Positions 51,921-62,554 of a stretch of DNA of 64,000 nt are shown here, one piece after another. The notes under the pieces are model-generated. The model was given only the letters and a program-made list of their open reading frames with translations, was not told the DNA's origin and did no database searches. Source of the stretch: Haemophilus haemolyticus (GTDB lineage Bacteria > Pseudomonadota > Gammaproteobacteria > Enterobacterales > Pasteurellaceae); contig NZ_LYCK01000001.1 of the NCBI RefSeq assembly GCF_001679045.1, forward strand, positions 134,793 to 198,792, written 5' to 3'. Both the position numbers and the translations under genes were made by a program. The stretch's first letter is position 1. Every line of letters starts with the position of its first letter.

Positions 51921-52787
51921 ATGCTTAAACAACGAGTTTTATCTGCCATTGTGTTAATCGTAGCTGTACTATGTGCGCTATTTTTATTCACGCCTTTTTA
52001 TTTTGCCCTCGCGTTATGTGCTGTGGCGACTTTAGGCGTTTGGGAATGGACTCAGTTTGCTCGCCTTAAACAGCCTTTAGCGCGTTTTTGTGTTGCAGCC
52101 TTTTTAGGCGCCTTTATCTTTTTGTGGCTCTATACTGAGGGCAACTATTTAGATGCAGGTCGTGTGTTCGAACAGCATCTTCAGCTTTTATTGATGAACG
52201 CTGTTGGTTGGTGGCTTTTAGCTTTATTGCTTGTGGTGAGTTATCCTAAATCAGCTAAATTTTGGTCTAAAAATCCTCTTTTACAGCTTTTATTTGCCTT
52301 TTCTACTTTAATCCCATTTATCGCGGGCGTATTACGTTTACGTTTAGAACACTATACCCATGATCCTTATCACGGCTTATTTTTATTACTTTATGTATTT
52401 GTACTTGTTTGGGCGGCTGATTCTGGTGCTTATTTTAGCGGACGAGCATTTGGTAAACGTAAACTTGCTCCAAAAGTTTCACCGGGTAAAAGCTGGGAAG
52501 GCGTTGTTGGTGGTTTAATTACAGCGTTAGTGCTTGCTTTTGTATTTATTCATTTCTTTGGGGATTCTTTGGTTGGTGAGCGAAACATATCTGGATTCGT
52601 TATTCTTTCCGTTGCAACAGTTGCAATTTCGGTATTGGGTGATTTAACTGAAAGCATGTTTAAACGTGAGTCTGGTGTGAAAGACAGCAGTCAATTGATT
52701 CCTGGTCATGGCGGTGTATTAGATCGCATTGATAGCTTGACTGCCGCGGTACCTTTTTTCAGCTACTTCTATTTCTTTGTGTTATAA
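51921..52787 (+). CDS. cdsA: Phosphatidate cytidylyltransferase CdsA
   Basis: Makes CDP-diacylglycerol, the precursor of all phospholipids. A 288-residue membrane protein with about eight helices and the signature SMFKRESGVKDSSQLIPGHGGVLDRIDSL at the C-terminus. It follows uppS after 21 bases and is followed by rseP. Confidence 0.97.
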   Translation: MLKQRVLSAIVLIVAVLCALFLFTPFYFALALCAVATLGVWEWTQFARLKQPLARFCVAAFLGAFIFLWLYTEGNYLDAGRVFEQHLQLLLMNAVGWWLLALLLVVSYPKSAKFWSKNPLLQLLFAFSTLIPFIAGVLRLRLEHYTHDPYHGLFLLLYVFVLVWAADSGAYFSGRAFGKRKLAPKVSPGKSWEGVVGGLITALVLAFVFIHFFGDSLVGERNISGFVILSVATVAISVLGDLTESMFKRESGVKDSSQLIPGHGGVLDRIDSLTAAVPFFSYFYFFVL

Positions 52788-52796
52788 GGATTCTGA

Positions 52797-54128
52797 ATGT
52801 CATTTTTGTGGTCGCTAGGTTCTTTTATCATTGCTATTGCGGTATTAGTATCCGTTCACGAATATGGTCACTTTTGTGCCGCTAGAAAGTGCGGTATAAA
52901 AGTCCATCGTTTTTCAATTGGCTTTGGTAAGGTAATTTGGAAACGTATCGATAAGCACGGTACAGAATTTGCGATTTCAATGATTCCTTTAGGCGGTTAT
53001 GTAAAAATGCTTGATGGACGTAATGAAGCGGTTCCAGTTGAACAAAAGTCACAAGCATTTGACAGTAAAAGCGTATTACAACGCGCATTTGTGATTATTG
53101 CAGGCCCTTTGGCGAATTTTATTTTCGCGATTTTTGCCTATTGGGTCATCTACCTTTATGGAATGCCAAGTGTTAAACCTGTGATTGAATCGATAACGCC
53201 AAGTTCAATCGCGGCACAAGCTCACATTGAATCTAATACACAAATTCTTGCTGTTGATGGAGAAGAAACTCAAGATTGGGAAACCATCAATATGCTACTT
53301 GCCACAAAAATGGGTGAGCCTAATGTTGAAATTACCCTTTCTCCTTTTGGTTCTAATATTGAACAACAGCGGACTTTAAATCTTACAAATTGGACTTTTG
53401 ATCCTGAAAAAGAAAGTGCTTTTGAGGCATTAGGGATTATGCCTATGCGTCCTAAAGTTGAAATGGTGCTTTCTAAAGTTGTTCAAGATTCTCCCGCTGA
53501 GAAAGCTGGTTTACAAATCGGTGATAAAATTTTAAAAGAAAATTTAACCGCACTTCCTTGGCAAGATTTTATAAAACAGGTCGAACAAGGCGAATCTTTT
53601 TCTATTAAAGTTGAACGTAATGAGGAAACGCTTGACAAAATTATCACTCCAGTGCGTAATCAGAGTGGAAAATGGTTTGTAGGTTTAAGCCCAACTTTCG
53701 TAAAATTATCTGATGAATATCGTACAGAATTAAAATATGATATTCTTGACTCTTTGCAAAAAGGCATTGAAAAAACTAGCCAACTTTCTGTGTTAACCTT
53801 GAAAGTGTTAGGTAAACTAATTACGGGTGATTTGTCATTAAATAATTTAAGCGGTCCGATTTCTATTGCAAAAGGTGCTGGTGCATCCGCTAATATTGGA
53901 TTGGTGTATTTTTTAAGTTTTATGGCATTGATTAGTGTTAATTTAGGCATTATGAATTTATTCCCATTGCCTGTATTAGATGGCGGTCATTTAGTTTTTT
54001 TAGCAATGGAAGCTGTTAAAGGAAAATCTGTTTCTGAGCGGGTGCAAAGCATCTGTTATCGAATTGGCGCAGCACTGTTATTAAGCTTAACGGTGTTTGC
54101 ATTATTTAATGATTTTTTACGTCTATAA
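52797..54128 (+). CDS. rseP: Site-2 zinc protease RseP
   Basis: Intramembrane protease that cuts RseA in the sigma-E stress cascade and clears signal peptides. Zinc motif HEYGH is at 21-25 in [15 protein letters not shown], two PDZ domains occupy about 115-300, and the third ligand region is [13 protein letters not shown]. The 443 residues match E. coli (450). AAGGA is the ribosome site. bamA follows; together they fit envelope quality control. Confidence 0.96.
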   Translation: MSFLWSLGSFIIAIAVLVSVHEYGHFCAARKCGIKVHRFSIGFGKVIWKRIDKHGTEFAISMIPLGGYVKMLDGRNEAVPVEQKSQAFDSKSVLQRAFVIIAGPLANFIFAIFAYWVIYLYGMPSVKPVIESITPSSIAAQAHIESNTQILAVDGEETQDWETINMLLATKMGEPNVEITLSPFGSNIEQQRTLNLTNWTFDPEKESAFEALGIMPMRPKVEMVLSKVVQDSPAEKAGLQIGDKILKENLTALPWQDFIKQVEQGESFSIKVERNEETLDKIITPVRNQSGKWFVGLSPTFVKLSDEYRTELKYDILDSLQKGIEKTSQLSVLTLKVLGKLITGDLSLNNLSGPISIAKGAGASANIGLVYFLSFMALISVNLGIMNLFPLPVLDGGHLVFLAMEAVKGKSVSERVQSICYRIGAALLLSLTVFALFNDFLRL

Positions 54129-54147
54129 TTTATATAGGATACAATCG

Positions 54148-56526
54148 ATGAAAAAACTTCTAATCGCAAGTTTATTATTCGGTACGACAACGACTGTGTT
54201 TGCCGCACCTTTTGTGGCAAAAGATATTCGTGTGGATGGTGTTCAAGGTGACTTAGAACAACAAATCCGAGCAAGTCTACCTGTTCGTGCTGGTCAGCGT
54301 GTGACTGACAATGATGTGGCTAATATTGTCCGCTCTTTATTCGTAAGTGGTCGATTCGATGATGTGAATGCACATCAAGAAGGCGATGTACTTGTTGTTA
54401 GCGTTGTGGCTAAATCGATCATTTCAGATGTTAAAATCAAAGGTAACTCTGTTATTCCAACTGAAGCACTTAAACAAAACTTAGATGCTAACGGTTTTAA
54501 AGTTGGTGATGTTTTAATTCGAGAAAAATTAAATGAATTTGCCAAAAGTGTAAAAGAGCACTATGCAAGTGTAGGTCGCTATAACGCAACAGTTGAACCT
54601 ATTGTCAATACGTTACCAAATAATCGCGCTGAAATTTTAATTCAGATTAATGAAGATGATACAGCAAAATTAGCATCATTAAATTTCAATGGTAATGAAT
54701 CTATTAGTAGCAGTACGTTGCAAGAGCAAATGGAATTACAACCTGATTCTTGGTGGAAATTATGGGGTAATAAATTTGAAGGCGCTCAGTTCGAGAAAGA
54801 TTTACAGTCAATTCGCGATTATTATTTAAATAATGGTTATGCCAAAGCACAAATCACTAAAACTGATGTTCAGCTAAATGATGAAAAAACGAAAGTGAAT
54901 GTAACCATTGATGTAAATGAAGGTTTACAGTATGACCTTCGAAGTGCTCGCATTGTTGGTAATCTGGGCGGTATGGCTTCAGAACTTGAACCTTTGCTTT
55001 CTTCATTACATTTAAATGACACTTTCCGTCGCAGTGATATCGCAGATGTTGAAAATGCGATTAAAGCAAAATTGGGTGAACGTGGTTACGGTAGTGCAAC
55101 GGTGAATGCAGTACCTGATTTTGATGATGCAAATAAAACTTTAGCAATTACTTTTGTTGTTGATGCTGGTCGACGTTTAACTGTTCGTCAACTACGCTTT
55201 GAAGGAAATACTGTTTCAGCAGATAGTACTTTACGTCAAGAAATGCGCCAACAAGAAGGGGCGTGGTATAACTCGCAATTAGTTGAGTTAGGTAAAATCC
55301 GTTTAGATCGTACAGGATTCTTCGAAACGGTAGAAAACCGAATTGATCCTGTAAAAGGTACGGATGACGAAGTAGATGTCGTGTATAAAGTTAAAGAGCG
55401 TAATACAGGTAGTATCAACTTTGGTATTGGTTACGGTACAGAGAGTGGTATTAGTTATCAAGCTAGTGTTAAACAAGATAATTTCTTGGGAACGGGTGCT
55501 TCAGTTAGCCTTGGTGGAACACGTAATGACTATGGTACTAGCGTAAATTTAGGTTATGTTGAGCCGTATTTTACGAAAGATGGGGTCAGTTTAGGTGGAA
55601 ATGTTTTCTTTGAAAACTATGACAACTCTAGAAATGATACCTCTTCTAATTATAAACGTACGACTTATGGTGGTAACGTTACTTTAGGTTTCCCTGTAAA
55701 TGAAAATAACTCTTACTATGTAGGATTAGGTTATACTTATAATAAAATTAGTAACTTCGCAACAGAATATAGCCGTGAACTATATATGAAATCAATGAAC
55801 TTTAATGGAAATGCCATTAAAACAAACGACTTTGATTTCTCATTCGGTTGGAATTATAACAGTCTCAATAGAGGATATTTCCCAACTAAAGGGGTTAAAG
55901 CAAGTCTTGGTGGACGAGTTACAACTCCTGGTTCCGATAATAAATACTATAAATTAAGCGCAGATGTTCAAGGATTCTATCCATTAGATAGAGATCATCG
56001 CTGGGTAATGTCGGCAAAAGCATCTGTTGGCTATGCAAATGGATTTGGTAACAAACGCTTGCCATTCTATCAATATTATACTGCGGGCGGTATTGGCTCT
56101 TTACGTGGATTTGCGTATGGTGCTATTGGACCAAATGCTATTTATTTAAATCCTTCGCAAAATAAATGGGTGCCAAGCACAGATGTTGTGGGTGGTAATG
56201 CAATAGCTACAGCTAGCGCAGAGTTAATTGTGCCAACTCCATTTGTTGGTGATAAAGGCCAAAACTCTGTTAGAACTTCATTATTTGTGGATGCAGCAAG
56301 TGTGTGGAATACAAAATGGAAATCCGATAAAGCATTAAACGCAAGTATTGCTGCGTTAAAATTACCTGATTATGGAAAAGCTAGTCGAGTTCGTGCATCT
56401 GCAGGGGTAGGCTTCCAATGGCAATCACCTATTGGGCCGTTAGTGTTCTCTTATGCTAAACCAATCAAAAAATATGAAAATGATGATGTAGAACAGTTCC
56501 AATTTAGTATTGGTGGTTCTTTCTAA
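54148..56526 (+). CDS. bamA: Outer-membrane assembly factor BamA (D15 antigen)
   Basis: Central barrel that inserts outer-membrane proteins. The signal peptide is [19 protein letters not shown], followed by five POTRA domains (about 20-420) and a C-terminal 16-strand barrel with the family VRGF/ loop-6 segment RGFAYG and the final aromatic residue in SIGGSF. The 792 residues are five short of the D15 protein I remember, and the surface loops differ. I start at 54148 with TAGGAT upstream; a longer frame from 54097 overlaps rseP. Confidence 0.96.
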   Translation: MKKLLIASLLFGTTTTVFAAPFVAKDIRVDGVQGDLEQQIRASLPVRAGQRVTDNDVANIVRSLFVSGRFDDVNAHQEGDVLVVSVVAKSIISDVKIKGNSVIPTEALKQNLDANGFKVGDVLIREKLNEFAKSVKEHYASVGRYNATVEPIVNTLPNNRAEILIQINEDDTAKLASLNFNGNESISSSTLQEQMELQPDSWWKLWGNKFEGAQFEKDLQSIRDYYLNNGYAKAQITKTDVQLNDEKTKVNVTIDVNEGLQYDLRSARIVGNLGGMASELEPLLSSLHLNDTFRRSDIADVENAIKAKLGERGYGSATVNAVPDFDDANKTLAITFVVDAGRRLTVRQLRFEGNTVSADSTLRQEMRQQEGAWYNSQLVELGKIRLDRTGFFETVENRIDPVKGTDDEVDVVYKVKERNTGSINFGIGYGTESGISYQASVKQDNFLGTGASVSLGGTRNDYGTSVNLGYVEPYFTKDGVSLGGNVFFENYDNSRNDTSSNYKRTTYGGNVTLGFPVNENNSYYVGLGYTYNKISNFATEYSRELYMKSMNFNGNAIKTNDFDFSFGWNYNSLNRGYFPTKGVKASLGGRVTTPGSDNKYYKLSADVQGFYPLDRDHRWVMSAKASVGYANGFGNKRLPFYQYYTAGGIGSLRGFAYGAIGPNAIYLNPSQNKWVPSTDVVGGNAIATASAELIVPTPFVGDKGQNSVRTSLFVDAASVWNTKWKSDKALNASIAALKLPDYGKASRVRASAGVGFQWQSPIGPLVFSYAKPIKKYENDDVEQFQFSIGGSF

Positions 56527-56567
56527 TTAAATTGAACTTTTTTCATCATTTAAATTCAAAGATAACA

Positions 56568-56596
56568 TTCTCAGCCTAATAAAGTTAGGCTGAGAA
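56568..56596. other. Stem-loop between bamA and skp
   Basis: Twelve-base perfect stem TTCTCAGCCTAA (56568-56579) with TTAGGCTGAGAA (56585-56596), loop TAAAG. No U run follows on the plus strand, so it is more likely an RNA stabiliser or processing element than a terminator, raising skp over bamA. Confidence 0.6.
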
Positions 56597-56637
56597 AACA
56601 TTAAACAAACCACTATTTAATTAAGGATATTGATCAA

Positions 56638-57246
56638 ATGAAAAACATCGCAAAAGTAACCGCACTTGCTTTAGGTATCGCACTTGCTTCAGGCTATGCT
56701 GCAGCGGAAGAAAAAATTGCTTTCATTAATGCAGGTTATATTTTCCAAAATCACCCAGATCGCCAAGCGGTAGCGGATAAACTTGATGCTGAATTTAAGC
56801 CTGTAGCTGAAAAATTAGCTGCAAGTAAAAAAGAAGTTGATGATAAAATTGCAGCTGCGCGTAAAAAAGTAGAAGCAAAAGTTGCAGCTTTAGAAAAAGA
56901 TGCGCCTCGTTTACGTCAAGCAGATATTCAAAAACGCCAAGAGGAAATTAATAAATTAGGCGCGGCTGAAGATGCTGAATTACAAAAATTGATGCAAGAA
57001 CAAGATAAAAAAGTTCAAGAATTCCAAGCGCAAAATGAAAAACGTCAAGCAGAAGAGCGTGGTAAATTATTAGATAGCATTCAAACTGCGACAAATAATT
57101 TAGCAAAAGCGAAAGGTTATACTTATGTGCTTGATGCAAATTCGGTTGTATTTGCGGTAGAGGGTAAAGACATCACAGAAGAAGTGTTAAAATCTATTCC
57201 TGCTAGTGAAAAAGCAGCACCTGCTAAAGCAGAAGAGAAAAAATAA
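56638..57246 (+). CDS. skp: Periplasmic chaperone Skp (OmpH family)
   Basis: Jellyfish-shaped trimeric chaperone that holds unfolded outer-membrane proteins for BamA. Signal peptide MKNIAKVTALALGIALASGYAAA, then a long charged coiled coil (about 60-150) rich in K, E, A, Q, and a hydrophobic strand segment YTYVLDANSVVFA. The 202 residues exceed E. coli Skp (161), with extra coiled coil and an Ala/Lys/Glu tail. It is next to bamA and lpxD in the E. coli order. Confidence 0.95.
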   Translation: MKNIAKVTALALGIALASGYAAAEEKIAFINAGYIFQNHPDRQAVADKLDAEFKPVAEKLAASKKEVDDKIAAARKKVEAKVAALEKDAPRLRQADIQKRQEEINKLGAAEDAELQKLMQEQDKKVQEFQAQNEKRQAEERGKLLDSIQTATNNLAKAKGYTYVLDANSVVFAVEGKDITEEVLKSIPASEKAAPAKAEEKK

Positions 57247-57258
57247 TAGGTTCTCATA

Positions 57259-58284
57259 ATGCAAAAATCCTATTCTTTACAAGAATTGGCAACTCAAATC
57301 GGCGCTACCGTTCGCGGTAACGCCGATGTTGTTGTTGAGAATATCGCTCCACTCGATAAAGCCCAATCAAATCAACTTACTTTTATTTCTAACGCAAAAT
57401 TTCGTGCGTTATTGAAAGATTCTAAAGCAGGAATTTTGGTTGTTTCTGAAGAGGATGTCGAACACTGTTCTCCAGAAAGCAATTTACTTATTGTTAAAGA
57501 GCCTTATGTAGCTTACGCAATTTTGGCTCAATATATGGATAGCACACCAAAGGCTGCGCAAGGCATTGCAAAAAGTGCGGTAATTTTTGATGGCGCATCT
57601 TTAGGAAAGAATGTTTCAATTGGCGCCAATGCTGTTATTGAAGAAGGTGTTGTACTTGGTGATAACGTGATCATTGGTGCAAATTGCTTTGTTGGTAAAA
57701 ATACCAAGATCGGTTCAGGCACTCAACTTTGGGCTAATGTAACTGTTTACCATAACGTTGAGATTGGCACAAATTGCCTAATTCAATCAGGAACGGTCAT
57801 CGGTAGTGACGGTTTTGGTTACGCAAATGATCGTGGTCGTTGGGTTAAAATTCCACAAGTAGGGCAAGTAATAATTGGTAATAACGTTGAAATTGGTGCG
57901 AATACCTGTATCGATAGAGGCGCATTAGATGCAACGATTATTGAAGATAACGTGATTATCGATAACCTTTGTCAAATTGCACATAATGTTCATATCGGCA
58001 CAGGTACAGCGGTTGCTGGTGGCGTTATCATGGCGGGTAGTTTGACTGTTGGGCGTTATTGCTTAATTGGCGGTGCAAGTGTGATTAATGGCCATATGGA
58101 AATTTGCGATAAAGTCACGATTACTGGAATGGGAATGGTTATGCGCCCAATTACAGAGCCTGGCGTATATTCCTCTGGTATTCCATTGCAAACGAATAAA
58201 GAATGGCGTAAAACAGCGGCACTGACATTAGGTATTGATGGAATAAATAAACGTTTAAAAGCGTTAGAAAAGAAAATTTCTTAA
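57259..58284 (+). CDS. lpxD: UDP-3-O-acyl-glucosamine N-acyltransferase LpxD
   Basis: Adds the second acyl chain in lipid A synthesis. The 341 residues match E. coli. An N-terminal uridine-binding domain (to about 100) is followed by a left-handed beta helix of hexapeptide repeats ([21 protein letters not shown] and similar), with the catalytic histidine in IAHNVHIG. It is the last gene of the envelope cluster in this window; fabZ, lpxA and lpxB, which follow in E. coli, are absent and a terminator ends the unit. Confidence 0.97.
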   Translation: MQKSYSLQELATQIGATVRGNADVVVENIAPLDKAQSNQLTFISNAKFRALLKDSKAGILVVSEEDVEHCSPESNLLIVKEPYVAYAILAQYMDSTPKAAQGIAKSAVIFDGASLGKNVSIGANAVIEEGVVLGDNVIIGANCFVGKNTKIGSGTQLWANVTVYHNVEIGTNCLIQSGTVIGSDGFGYANDRGRWVKIPQVGQVIIGNNVEIGANTCIDRGALDATIIEDNVIIDNLCQIAHNVHIGTGTAVAGGVIMAGSLTVGRYCLIGGASVINGHMEICDKVTITGMGMVMRPITEPGVYSSGIPLQTNKEWRKTAALTLGIDGINKRLKALEKKIS

Positions 58285-58307
58285 TTTATTCTGAAGTTTT
58301 ATTACAA

Positions 58308-58349
58308 AATCCACACTTTAAAAGTTTACTATTAAAGTGTGGATTTTTT
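58308..58349 (+). terminator. Terminator after lpxD
   Basis: Fourteen-base stem AATCCACACTTTAA (58308-58321) with TTAAAGTGTGGATT (58332-58345), tail TTTT. It confirms that the envelope operon ends at lpxD. Confidence 0.88.
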
Positions 58350-58412
58350 ATTTTACTAAGCGTAACTAAAAAAGTTTAAGCCTGTTAATTAAGCAGCTTA
58401 TCCTATAAAACA

Positions 58413-58440
58413 AATAAGCCCAACTTAAGTTGGGCTTATT
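58413..58440 (-). terminator. Terminator after tsf, perfect palindrome
   Basis: A 28-base perfect palindrome: AATAAGCCCAACTT (58413-58426) followed by its complement (58427-58440). It sits 23 bases beyond the tsf stop on the minus strand; AT-rich ends supply the U run. Confidence 0.85.
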
Positions 58441-58463
58441 AACATATCGTTATCTTTAAAGAA

Positions 58464-59315
58464 TTACGCGTTACCGCCAGTGATTTTTGCAACTTCAGCT
58501 GCGAAATCTTCTTCTTTTTTCTCGATACCTTCACCCACTTCTAAACGGATGAAGTTAGACACAGAAGTGTTTACTGATTTTAAGAAATCCCCTACAGATA
58601 CAGAAGGATCCATTACAAATGCTTGACCTGTTAATGAAACTTCACCAGTGAATTTCTTCATACGACCTTCAACCATTTTCTCTGCGATTTCTTTTGGTTT
58701 ACCAGAGTTGATCGCAATATCGATTTGGATTTGGCGTTCGTGTTCAACCACTTCAGCAGATACATCTTCTGGGTTCACGAATTCAGGTTTAGATGCAGCT
58801 ACGTGCATTGCTACTTTTTTCAGTTCATCAGCAGAACCTTCGCCCGCAACTAATACGCCAATTTTTGCACCGTGTAAGTATTGTGCAATTACTTGACCAT
58901 CTAAGTAAGCAACACGACGGATATTCATATTCTCACCGATTTTAGCAACTAATGCAGCACGTTTTTCTTCAAATTGTGCTTGTAATGCTTCGATAGTTGT
59001 ACCTTTGTTTGCTGCTGCGAAATCAGCCACTTCGTTTGCTAAACCTAAGAAGCCAGCATCTTTTGCCACGAAGTCAGTTTCACAGTTCATTTCAACTAAT
59101 ACACCGAAACCATTTTCTACACGAGCAAGGATAACACCTTCAGCTGCAACACGGCCTGCTTTTTTAGCTGCTTTAGCTTGACCAGATTTACGCATGTTGT
59201 CGATTGCTAACTCAATATCACCGTTTGCTTCAACTAATGCTTTTTTACATTCCATCATACCGGCACCGGTACGTTCACGAAGTTCTTTTACTAATGATGC
59301 TGTGATTTCAGCCAT
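58464..59315 (-). CDS. tsf: Elongation factor Ts
   Basis: Recycles EF-Tu by swapping GDP for GTP. The 283 residues match E. coli, with the N-terminal UBA-like [22 protein letters not shown], the [10 protein letters not shown] contact motif and VAEGVI. It follows rpsB on the minus strand after 133 bases that hold a hairpin attenuator and an uptake sequence. Confidence 0.98.
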   Translation of the reverse strand: MAEITASLVKELRERTGAGMMECKKALVEANGDIELAIDNMRKSGQAKAAKKAGRVAAEGVILARVENGFGVLVEMNCETDFVAKDAGFLGLANEVADFAAANKGTTIEALQAQFEEKRAALVAKIGENMNIRRVAYLDGQVIAQYLHGAKIGVLVAGEGSADELKKVAMHVAASKPEFVNPEDVSAEVVEHERQIQIDIAINSGKPKEIAEKMVEGRMKKFTGEVSLTGQAFVMDPSVSVGDFLKSVNTSVSNFIRLEVGEGIEKKEEDFAAEVAKITGGNA

Positions 59316-59372
59316 TTTTAAAATCCTCTGTCGAAAATGCGATTTATTTTGACCGCACTTTTAGATAAAAAT

Positions 59373-59397
59373 ATAGGGGCTAAACTTTAGCCCCTAT
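59373..59397 (-). terminator. Attenuator-type hairpin between rpsB and tsf
   Basis: Twelve-base stem ATAGGGGCTAAA (59373-59384) with TTTAGCCCCTAT (59386-59397), essentially a palindrome, running on the minus strand into ATTTTTATC. A partial terminator here would give less tsf than rpsB. Confidence 0.75.
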
Positions 59398-59448
59398 GCC
59401 AATTAATCGTTTGATTATTAAGGGCTTCGCCTTATTGCAAAACTTAAA

Positions 59449-60171
59449 TTATTCTGCGTCAGCTGCTAATTCTTCAGCAACTTGAGCTTCGTTACCACGA
59501 CCTTCTTTAACCGCTGCTGCAGCTGCAGAAACGTAAAGTTGGATAGCACGAGTTGCATCATCGTTACCTGGGATAACGAAATCTACGCCAGCTGGAGTTG
59601 AGTTAGTATCAACGATAGCAAATACAGGAATACCTAGGTTGTTTGCTTCTTTAACTGCGATATGTTCGTGATCCGCACCGATAACAAATAATGCATCTGG
59701 TAAGCCACCCATATCTTTGATACCGCCAAGGCTTAATTCAAGTTTTTCCATCTCACGGCTACGCATTAACGCTTCTTTTTTGGTTAATTTATCAAAAGTA
59801 CCGTCTTGAGATTGGGTTTCTAAATCTTTTAAACGTTTAATTGATTGACGAACGGTTTTCCAGTTAGTCAACATACCACCTAACCAACGGTGGTTTACGT
59901 AATATTGCTGACAATCTAATGCTGCTGCTTGAACTGCTTCAGACGCTGCACGTTTTGTACCAACGAATAATACTTTACCGTTGTTGCTAGCAATGCGAGT
60001 TAATTCCGCTAAAGCTTCGTTGAATAAAGGTAAGGTTTTTTCAAGGTTGATGATATGAACACCATTACGAGCACCAAAAATGAAAGGTTTCATTTGTGGA
60101 TTCCAGTAACGAGTTTGGTGTCCGAAGTGTACGCCTGCGTTGATCATGTCGCGCATTGAAACTTGTGCCAT
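59449..60171 (-). CDS. rpsB: Ribosomal protein S2
   Basis: Small-subunit protein, 240 residues as in E. coli (241). [27 protein letters not shown] and the [23 protein letters not shown] block are diagnostic. I start at 60171 with AAAGGAAA upstream; an in-frame upstream GTG would sit inside the regulatory leader. Expression is probably set by S2 binding to that leader. Confidence 0.98.
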   Translation of the reverse strand: MAQVSMRDMINAGVHFGHQTRYWNPQMKPFIFGARNGVHIINLEKTLPLFNEALAELTRIASNNGKVLFVGTKRAASEAVQAAALDCQQYYVNHRWLGGMLTNWKTVRQSIKRLKDLETQSQDGTFDKLTKKEALMRSREMEKLELSLGGIKDMGGLPDALFVIGADHEHIAVKEANNLGIPVFAIVDTNSTPAGVDFVIPGNDDATRAIQLYVSAAAAAVKEGRGNEAQVAEELAADAE

Positions 60172-60188
60172 AATATTTTCCTTTTGTT

Positions 60189-60255
60189 GGGGTTGAGCCT
60201 CCACATATCAGCTAATCGACCGTTTGGCACCCCGATTAAGCCTTGTTGATATGTG
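60189..60255 (-). promoter_or_regulatory. rpsB leader: S2 autoregulatory RNA element
   Basis: In the minus-strand leader, an outer stem CACATATCA with TGATATGTG (60255-60247 and 60210-60202) encloses an inner TAATCG/CGATTA stem whose loop holds GGGGTG. This can pair with AACCCC (60194-60189) just before the ribosome site, forming a pseudoknot. This is the shape of the gammaproteobacterial rpsB leader. Confidence 0.8.
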
Positions 60256-60348
60256 TGTGTTGTTAGTAATTAAAAAGCTGCTTTTGAAAGTCAAAAATAG
60301 CGGGACGATTTATACCATAAAGTGCGGTTAAAAACCAGTTTATTTTGT

Positions 60349-61113
60349 TTATTTCTCCACTTTTCTTGCTTTGATAAATAACAATGGTGGGCGGTGTGAT
60401 AAATCTTTAAATTCATTATGCCATTGCGGTTGGTCGGCAAGCATTGGTTCTTCCATTTGCTCGATTTGAAACCCTGCATGAATTAAATTATTGATAATTG
60501 TCGCTGTTGTTCGATGATAGGTTTGAAAAGGTTGTTTGAACCAATTTCTATTGCGTTCGCCCTCTTCTCGGTAATGATTTAAACGATAAGCAACTTGCTG
60601 TTTTTTGTCATTTTTTTCCCAGCGTTCTCCTTCTTTGTGGCAGGTAGTTATCGGGTGTTCTTGTGAGAAAACCAATATGCCATTAGACGAGAGTTTGTCA
60701 TAGATAGTTGATAATAATGCCGGAAAATTTTCAATATAATGAAAGGCAAAAGAGCTAGTAATCACATCGAAATGACATTCTAGCAATTCTGCTAATTTTT
60801 CCATTGGTAAGTGATATAAGGAAAAACGCCCTGAAAATTGACTGCACTTTTGCAGATCTTTTTCAGCTTGTTCAAGCATTTTTTCTGAAAGGTCGGTTCC
60901 AATTACTTTAGCTGCCCCTCGTTCTAGATAAAGTTGTAAATGTCCTCCGGTGCCACAGGCTAAATCGAGTAATTTTTTCCCTTTTAAATCAGGCAACAGT
61001 GAGAGCATGGTGGGCTTTTCAACAATTTCATTGAGACTAATTGGATTTGCGCGGAGTTTCTGATAAAGCTCAAAGAAGTTTTCTTTGTCATAAACGCTAG
61101 TTTTATTATTCAT
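60349..61113 (-). CDS. Class I SAM-dependent methyltransferase, substrate unknown
   Basis: A 254-residue cytoplasmic methyltransferase. SAM motif I is LLDLACGTGGHL (about 51-62), then an acidic motif II near VIGTDLSEKMLEQA, and DVITSSFAFHYIENF. No membrane segment. The fold resembles small-molecule or tRNA-type methyltransferases; the target cannot be told from sequence. It stands alone between rpsB and mtr with no co-directional partner close enough to suggest an operon. Confidence 0.8.
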   Translation of the reverse strand: MNNKTSVYDKENFFELYQKLRANPISLNEIVEKPTMLSLLPDLKGKKLLDLACGTGGHLQLYLERGAAKVIGTDLSEKMLEQAEKDLQKCSQFSGRFSLYHLPMEKLAELLECHFDVITSSFAFHYIENFPALLSTIYDKLSSNGILVFSQEHPITTCHKEGERWEKNDKKQQVAYRLNHYREEGERNRNWFKQPFQTYHRTTATIINNLIHAGFQIEQMEEPMLADQPQWHNEFKDLSHRPPLLFIKARKVEK

Positions 61114-61132
61114 CTCATATCCTATATTACAA

Positions 61133-61160
61133 ATAAAAAGGGCGCATGATATACGCCCTT
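61133..61160 (-). terminator. Terminator after mtr
   Basis: Seven-base stem AAGGGCG/CGCCCTT (61138-61144 and 61154-61160) that runs on the minus strand into TTTTTATTTG. Confidence 0.8.
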
Positions 61161-61177
61161 ATTGTATCGAGTAAAAC

Positions 61178-62434
61178 TTATCCTGTGAAATTGGCAAACC
61201 ACCCTAAGTTTGCGCCGACTTGTGCCACAATGTTTAACACACCGAATAAGATCACAAAGCCAATCATAAAATTACCACCGTAAACTTTATAACTCGCTTG
61301 TGGGAATTTTTGACGGCTTGCTTTAGCAAGAAGTGCAGGTACGATTGCAGCCCAAATGGTTGCTGCTAATCCTGCATAACCAATGGCAATCACAAAGCCA
61401 TAAGGGAATTGTAAACTTAACAATAGCGGTGGTAAAAATGTCACTAATGTGGTTTTTGTTCGTCCTAACAAGCTGTCATCAAATTTAAACAGATCCGCAA
61501 TATAGTCAAATAAGCCTAACGTTACGCCTAAGAATGACGTAGCAATCGCCATATAAGCAAAGAAATTTAATGCTACGGCAAGGTATTCTACTTCAATATA
61601 TTTATGTAATGCCTCTAGTAATGCTGAAACATCGCCGCCTTTTTCAATTACCGGAGCAAATTCGTTGCGTGGCAAATTACCTTGCACTGCAAGTTGCCAT
61701 AAAATATAAATTACGAGTGCTAACCCCGTACCAATAAAGATTGATTTCATGACTCGGCTGCCATCACGGTTGTAATATTTTACTAAGCTCGGCACGTTTC
61801 CATGAAAACCAAAAGACACTAAGCAAACTGGAAGTGCGGTAAATAAATAAGGTAAATATGTTTGTTCGCCTTCAGCAACGGTATTGAATAAAACTTCTGT
61901 TTTTACAGAGCTTAATAAACCGGTTGTAGAAAGGAAAAAAGCGACAACCATCCCGACAATTAATACGGTTGTGAAACGATCCACAGCTTTGGTTGAAAGC
62001 CACACGAAGGCTGCAAGGATAAGGCAGAAAATTAAAGATCCTGAAGTTCTTCCAATATCCACCGCACTTTCAGCAGAACTAAATGCTTGGTTGAGCAGAT
62101 TTTGTGTAATGCCTCCGCCTGAGGTGATGTAGGCATAAGTCAAAATATATAAGACGAAAGCAACGGAAAGACCATTGATAATATTCCAACTTTTTCCTAA
62201 TAAATCTTTAACGATGGTGTCAAAACTTGAACCTGTTGGATAATGTAGATTAGCTTCTAGGATCATTAATCCTGATGTTGTCATACAAAACCAAGTATAA
62301 ATTAAAGCGAGAATCGAACCAATAAACCATACACCAGCCGTTGAAGTTGGGTTGGCAAGCATGCCTGCACCAATAGCTGTACCCGCGATGATCATCGCAC
62401 CGCCTAAGAGAGAAGGGGATTTTTGTTGTGTCAT
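61178..62434 (-). CDS. mtr: Tryptophan-specific transporter Mtr
   Basis: Proton-tryptophan symporter of the aromatic amino acid (HAAAP) family, 418 residues with 11 helices. SPSLLGGAMIIAGTAIGAGMLA, YTWFCMTTSGLMILEANL, and FLGVTLGLFDYIADLF follow E. coli Mtr closely, more than TyrP. GAGGC precedes the ATG. Its promoter carries a TrpR-type operator, which supports tryptophan as substrate. Confidence 0.92.
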   Translation of the reverse strand: MTQQKSPSLLGGAMIIAGTAIGAGMLANPTSTAGVWFIGSILALIYTWFCMTTSGLMILEANLHYPTGSSFDTIVKDLLGKSWNIINGLSVAFVLYILTYAYITSGGGITQNLLNQAFSSAESAVDIGRTSGSLIFCLILAAFVWLSTKAVDRFTTVLIVGMVVAFFLSTTGLLSSVKTEVLFNTVAEGEQTYLPYLFTALPVCLVSFGFHGNVPSLVKYYNRDGSRVMKSIFIGTGLALVIYILWQLAVQGNLPRNEFAPVIEKGGDVSALLEALHKYIEVEYLAVALNFFAYMAIATSFLGVTLGLFDYIADLFKFDDSLLGRTKTTLVTFLPPLLLSLQFPYGFVIAIGYAGLAATIWAAIVPALLAKASRQKFPQASYKVYGGNFMIGFVILFGVLNIVAQVGANLGWFANFTG

Positions 62435-62454
62435 AAAATGCCTCTAAAATAAAT

Positions 62455-62489
62455 TTGCACTATTATAGTAGTACAAAAGGAAAGTGCAA
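62455..62489 (-). promoter_or_regulatory. mtr: mtr promoter with TrpR-type operator
   Basis: On the minus strand: -35 TTGCAC (62489-62484), 16-base spacer, -10 TATAAT (62467-62462). The operator (62476-62455) has arms TTGTACTA and TAGTGCAA around six bases, close to E. coli TrpR sites such as the aroH operator, and covers the -10. Tryptophan-loaded TrpR would block RNA polymerase. Confidence 0.8.
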
Positions 62490-62499
62490 TATATTTATA

Positions 62500-62527
62500 T
62501 CGACAAAAAATAATAAATTCATATAAT
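62500..62527 (+). promoter_or_regulatory. Promoter of the M48 protease gene
   Basis: -35 TCGACA (62500-62505), 16-base spacer, -10 TATAAT (62522-62527), 28 bases before the ATG. It is back to back with the mtr promoter. Confidence 0.6.
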
Positions 62528-62554
62528 CTGCGTCAGTTCAAAAAAGGATCACTT

